Shown here: piece after piece, positions 62,140 through 64,000 of the stretch
Layout: every line of letters starts with the position of its first letter
Numbering within the stretch: position 1 is the first letter of the stretch
Made by a program: the position numbers and the translations under genes
The notes under the pieces: model-generated
What the model was told of the DNA's origin: nothing
Database searches by the model: none
The model's input: the letters and a program-made list of their open reading frames with translations, nothing else
Source of the DNA: Microbacterium sp. CFH 31415
Lineage (GTDB): Bacteria; Actinomycetota; Actinomycetes; Actinomycetales; Microbacteriaceae
Length of the DNA stretch: 64,000 bases
Assembly (NCBI RefSeq): GCF_022538185.1
Contig: NZ_JAKYXC010000003.1
Span: 248,001-312,000, forward strand
Direction of reading: 5' to 3'

Positions 62140-63345
62140 TCATGCCTGGTGGAGGACCCGCCCGGCGCCGAGCACGAGCTCGCGCGGGGGCATCCGGACC
62201 AGGGCGTCCATCGCGTTCTCGGCGTCGATCAGCACGAGGTCGGCTCGGTCTCCGGGGCTGAGCGCGTTGTGTCCGATGCCGGCGAAGGGGCCGCCATCGG
62301 TCGTGGCGAGCTCGACGACGCGGCGCAGATCCTCGTCGCGCACGAGGCTCGACGAGCGCGCGTACTGCCACGCGATGCCGAGCAGGTCGCCGGTGCCGTA
62401 CGGGCTCCACAGGTCGCGGATCCCGTCGGTGCCCAAGCCGAACCGCACGCCCGCGGCGTCGAGCTCGTGCAGCGGCAGCTGCGGCAGCCGCAGCGGAGCG
62501 ACGGTCGTGAGGGTGACGTCGAGCTGCGACATCCGCTGCAGGAGATCCCGGCGGCGCGCCGCGTCGACCTGCGCGAGTGCGAAGCCGTGGGCGATATTGA
62601 CGCGTCCGGCGAGTCCGAGGGCCTCGGTGCGGTCGAGGATGAGGTCGAACTGGAAGGCGCCCAGCTCGGCGGGATCGTGGAGATGGATGTCGATGCCGAC
62701 GCCCGTGTCGGCGGCGATGTCGAACAGCCCGTCGAGCTGTCCGACGGGGTCGCGGTCGATGCTCGCAGGGTCGAGGCCGCCGATGTGCTCGGCGCCAGCC
62801 TCGGCGGCCGCGCGCAGGAGGGCGAGCACGCCGGGGCGGCGGAGCACGCCGTCCTGCGGGAACGCGACGATCTCGGCCGTGATAGCGCCGTCGTACTCGG
62901 CGACGGCTTCGCGCACGATCTCGATGCCTCGCAGGCCGAGTCCGAGGTCGACGTCGACGTGCGTGCGGAGGGCGGTCGTGCCGAAGCGCACGAACTCGGC
63001 GAGCACGCGACGGGTGATGCCGAGGCTCGGGATGCCGAGCTCGTCGCGTCGCGCACGCTCATGGCGGATGCGGCCGTCGGTGCCGCCTTCACCGCCGTAG
63101 GACTGCCAGGGGTGGCCGATCCACGACTTGTCGATGTGCGCGTGGGTGTTCACGAGGCCGGGCAGGGCGAGGTGGTCGCGTCCATCGACCTCGCCGGGCC
63201 CGGCCGGGATCCCGGTGGTCGGTTCGACTGCCGTGATGAGCCCCTGCGCGTCGATGAAGACGTCGTATGCGGAGCCGCCGCGGCCTCCCGTCTCGAGCCG
63301 GACGCCGCGGAGGACGGACACGCGATTCGGTGTGACGGGGAGCAT
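62140..63345 (-). CDS. Amidohydrolase, cytosine-deaminase-like
   Basis: The 401-residue metal-dependent hydrolase has the family motifs: LPGLVNTHAHIDKSW (H68, H70), GIDIHLHDPAELG, VNIAHGFAL and FGLGTDGIRDLWSPYG. These resemble cytosine deaminase and N-isopropylammelide-type amidohydrolases. The TIM barrel is complete and ends with DLVLIDAENAMDALV. The substrate is uncertain. It stands alone between two repeat-bearing regions and runs leftward, away from tRNA-Ala. Confidence 0.88.
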   Translation of the reverse strand: MLPVTPNRVSVLRGVRLETGGRGGSAYDVFIDAQGLITAVEPTTGIPAGPGEVDGRDHLALPGLVNTHAHIDKSWIGHPWQSYGGEGGTDGRIRHERARRDELGIPSLGITRRVLAEFVRFGTTALRTHVDVDLGLGLRGIEIVREAVAEYDGAITAEIVAFPQDGVLRRPGVLALLRAAAEAGAEHIGGLDPASIDRDPVGQLDGLFDIAADTGVGIDIHLHDPAELGAFQFDLILDRTEALGLAGRVNIAHGFALAQVDAARRRDLLQRMSQLDVTLTTVAPLRLPQLPLHELDAAGVRFGLGTDGIRDLWSPYGTGDLLGIAWQYARSSSLVRDEDLRRVVELATTDGGPFAGIGHNALSPGDRADLVLIDAENAMDALVRMPPRELVLGAGRVLHQA

Positions 63346-63432
63346 GCTTCCATCCTCTCGCGGGTGCGGTTCGAGGGGCTCGCAGCCGGTCCGAGAGGCC
63401 TATCGGGGCGTGATAACCTAACTGAGGTTCAC

Positions 63433-63505
63433 GGGCCTGTAGCGCAGTTGGTAGCGCGCCTCGTTCGCATCGAGGAGGTCAGGGGTTCGATTCCCCTCAG
63501 GTCCA
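63433..63505 (+). tRNA. tRNA-Ala (CGC)
   Basis: The cloverleaf is complete: acceptor GGGCCTG with CAGGTCC, D arm GCGC/GCGC, anticodon stem CCTCG/CGAGG with loop TTCGCAT (anticodon CGC), and a T arm GGGG-TTCGATT-CCCC type. CCA is not encoded in full. It reads GCG codons. Confidence 0.96.
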
Positions 63506-63508
63506 CCG

Positions 63509-63547
63509 AAGCAGAAGAGCCCCCGCTTGCGGGGGCTCTTCTGCTTT
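63509..63547 (+). terminator. Terminator after tRNA-Ala
   Basis: The 16-bp perfect stem AAGCAGAAGAGCCCCC (63509-63524) with 63531-63546 is extended by one G-C pair inside a CTTG loop, with TTT at the end. Confidence 0.95.
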
Positions 63548-63589
63548 CATCGTCGCGGCGGAACGACCCCCTGGGTGGCCTCACCCCGC

Positions 63590-63990
63590 CGCGCCGCCGG
63601 GGCGCGGCCCGAACCTGGCGGCGTGGGTGTGCGCAAGATCGGAGATCCTGCGCAACACGCCGCGACGAGCCGCGGGCGGGCGGCGTGTCGGCCAGGATCT
63701 CCGACGTTGTGCACGTCGGAGGCCGGGTGCGTCACCCCGGCGCGCCGCCGGGGCGCGGGCCGAACCCGGCGGCGTGGGTGTGCGCAAGATCGGAGATCCT
63801 GCGCGACACGCCGCGACGAGCCGCCGGCGGGCGGCGTGTCGGCGAGGATCTCCGACGTTGGGCTTCCGAGAGAGTGGATGCCGCGGCATCCGCCATCCGT
63901 GCCGCGGCACAGTCCATGCGGGCGTAGGCGTCCGCAAGGAGGACGTCGGGCACCCCGGAGGTCGGGAACGTCAGCCCGGCGCGGCCTCGG
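63590..63990. repeat. Two 151-bp hairpin repeats; right-hand gap of window
   Basis: The core GCGCAAGATCGGAGATCCTG occurs at 63632 and 63783. Each copy holds nested inverted repeats: TCGGAGATCCT with AGGATCTCCGA, and ACACGCCGC with GCGGCGTGT. The core is shared with the array at 61.5 kb. A leftward frame is open from the window edge to about 63732 (VPDVLLADAYARMDCAAARM and so on) and could be the tail of a gene beyond the window, but it runs into the repeat and I do not call it. Confidence 0.8.
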
Positions 63991-64000
63991 CCGCGGCCCG

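Noticed and set aside
63732..63953. A minus-strand ORF at the right edge
   Set aside because: Its C-terminal half is translated repeat sequence. It might be the tail of a gene beyond the window, but this cannot be judged here.

Overview
The window is high-GC actinobacterial chromosome. Several features point to the family Microbacteriaceae, most likely Microbacterium: codon third positions are mostly G or C, the phrase GCGGCATCC recurs, there is a DtxR/IdeR-type regulator, an Lsr2 protein, an actinobacterial LexA box, and a C-terminal nuclease-like domain of the MTES_1575 type. This assignment is inference from sequence style and gene content. No rRNA or species marker is present.

Core region 1 (1 to about 23,200) is ordinary chromosome. 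It begins with the 5' part of a peptide-type ABC substrate-binding lipoprotein, divergent from a TetR regulator. Then come serC, a DtxR/IdeR repressor, a secreted M23 peptidase with a structured leader, a short ORF ending inside a strong terminator, and an HNH protein. A LexA-controlled mutasome operon follows (imuA'-imuB-dnaE2). Next is a fasciclin / ECF sigma / RskA-like anti-sigma locus resembling the mycobacterial SigK-RskA-MPT70 arrangement. After it lie an M20 peptidase translationally coupled to an Orn/Lys/Arg decarboxylase, and a His-rich CopB-type ATPase with a CsoR-like operator. The stretch ends with small accessory genes, including a frameshifted alpha/beta hydrolase.

The most interesting part is a genomic island of about 21 kb (23,210 to 44,272) in the 3' end of a tRNA-Arg(CCT) gene. 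A 19-bp copy of the tRNA 3' end marks the far boundary. A tyrosine integrase sits next to the tRNA, and short GCGGCCA-type repeats that could be integrase arm sites lie near both ends. The island has a MobF-type relaxase, so it looks like an integrative mobilizable element. Its cargo is almost entirely nuclease and defence-like: a DUF6615-like protein opposite an HNH protein, a two-TM protein paired with a DUF262 (GmrS-like) protein, an HD-domain protein, and a single large protein combining a PD-(D/E)XK-like domain, a DGQHR domain and a C-terminal HEPN-like motif. It also carries a compact restriction-modification locus: dam-mcrB-mcrC in one operon, divergent from a beta-class methyltransferase. 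The McrC has an extra C-terminal Vsr/DUF2726-like nuclease domain. The overall design resembles LlaJI-type McrBC-based restriction-modification, but with two amino-methyltransferases of the adenine type.

Core region 2 (44,252 to 64,000) returns to chromosome. It holds tRNA-Arg, a GH114-like lipoprotein, a cysteine-free HesB/IscA-like protein, pntAB and lsr2. A LuxR-GAF regulator is divergent from DUF485-actP acetate uptake genes. An alkyltransferase homologue has lost its catalytic cysteine, and a large SF1-helicase-like protein has degenerate ATPase motifs. Then come mscL, an FmdB-type protein, 5-formyl-THF cyclo-ligase, galU, a RimJ-like acetyltransferase, a coiled-coil membrane protein, an amidohydrolase and tRNA-Ala(CGC). 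Two intergenic arrays of hairpin-forming repeats (about 141-bp and 151-bp periods) share a core motif and flank the amidohydrolase/tRNA-Ala segment.
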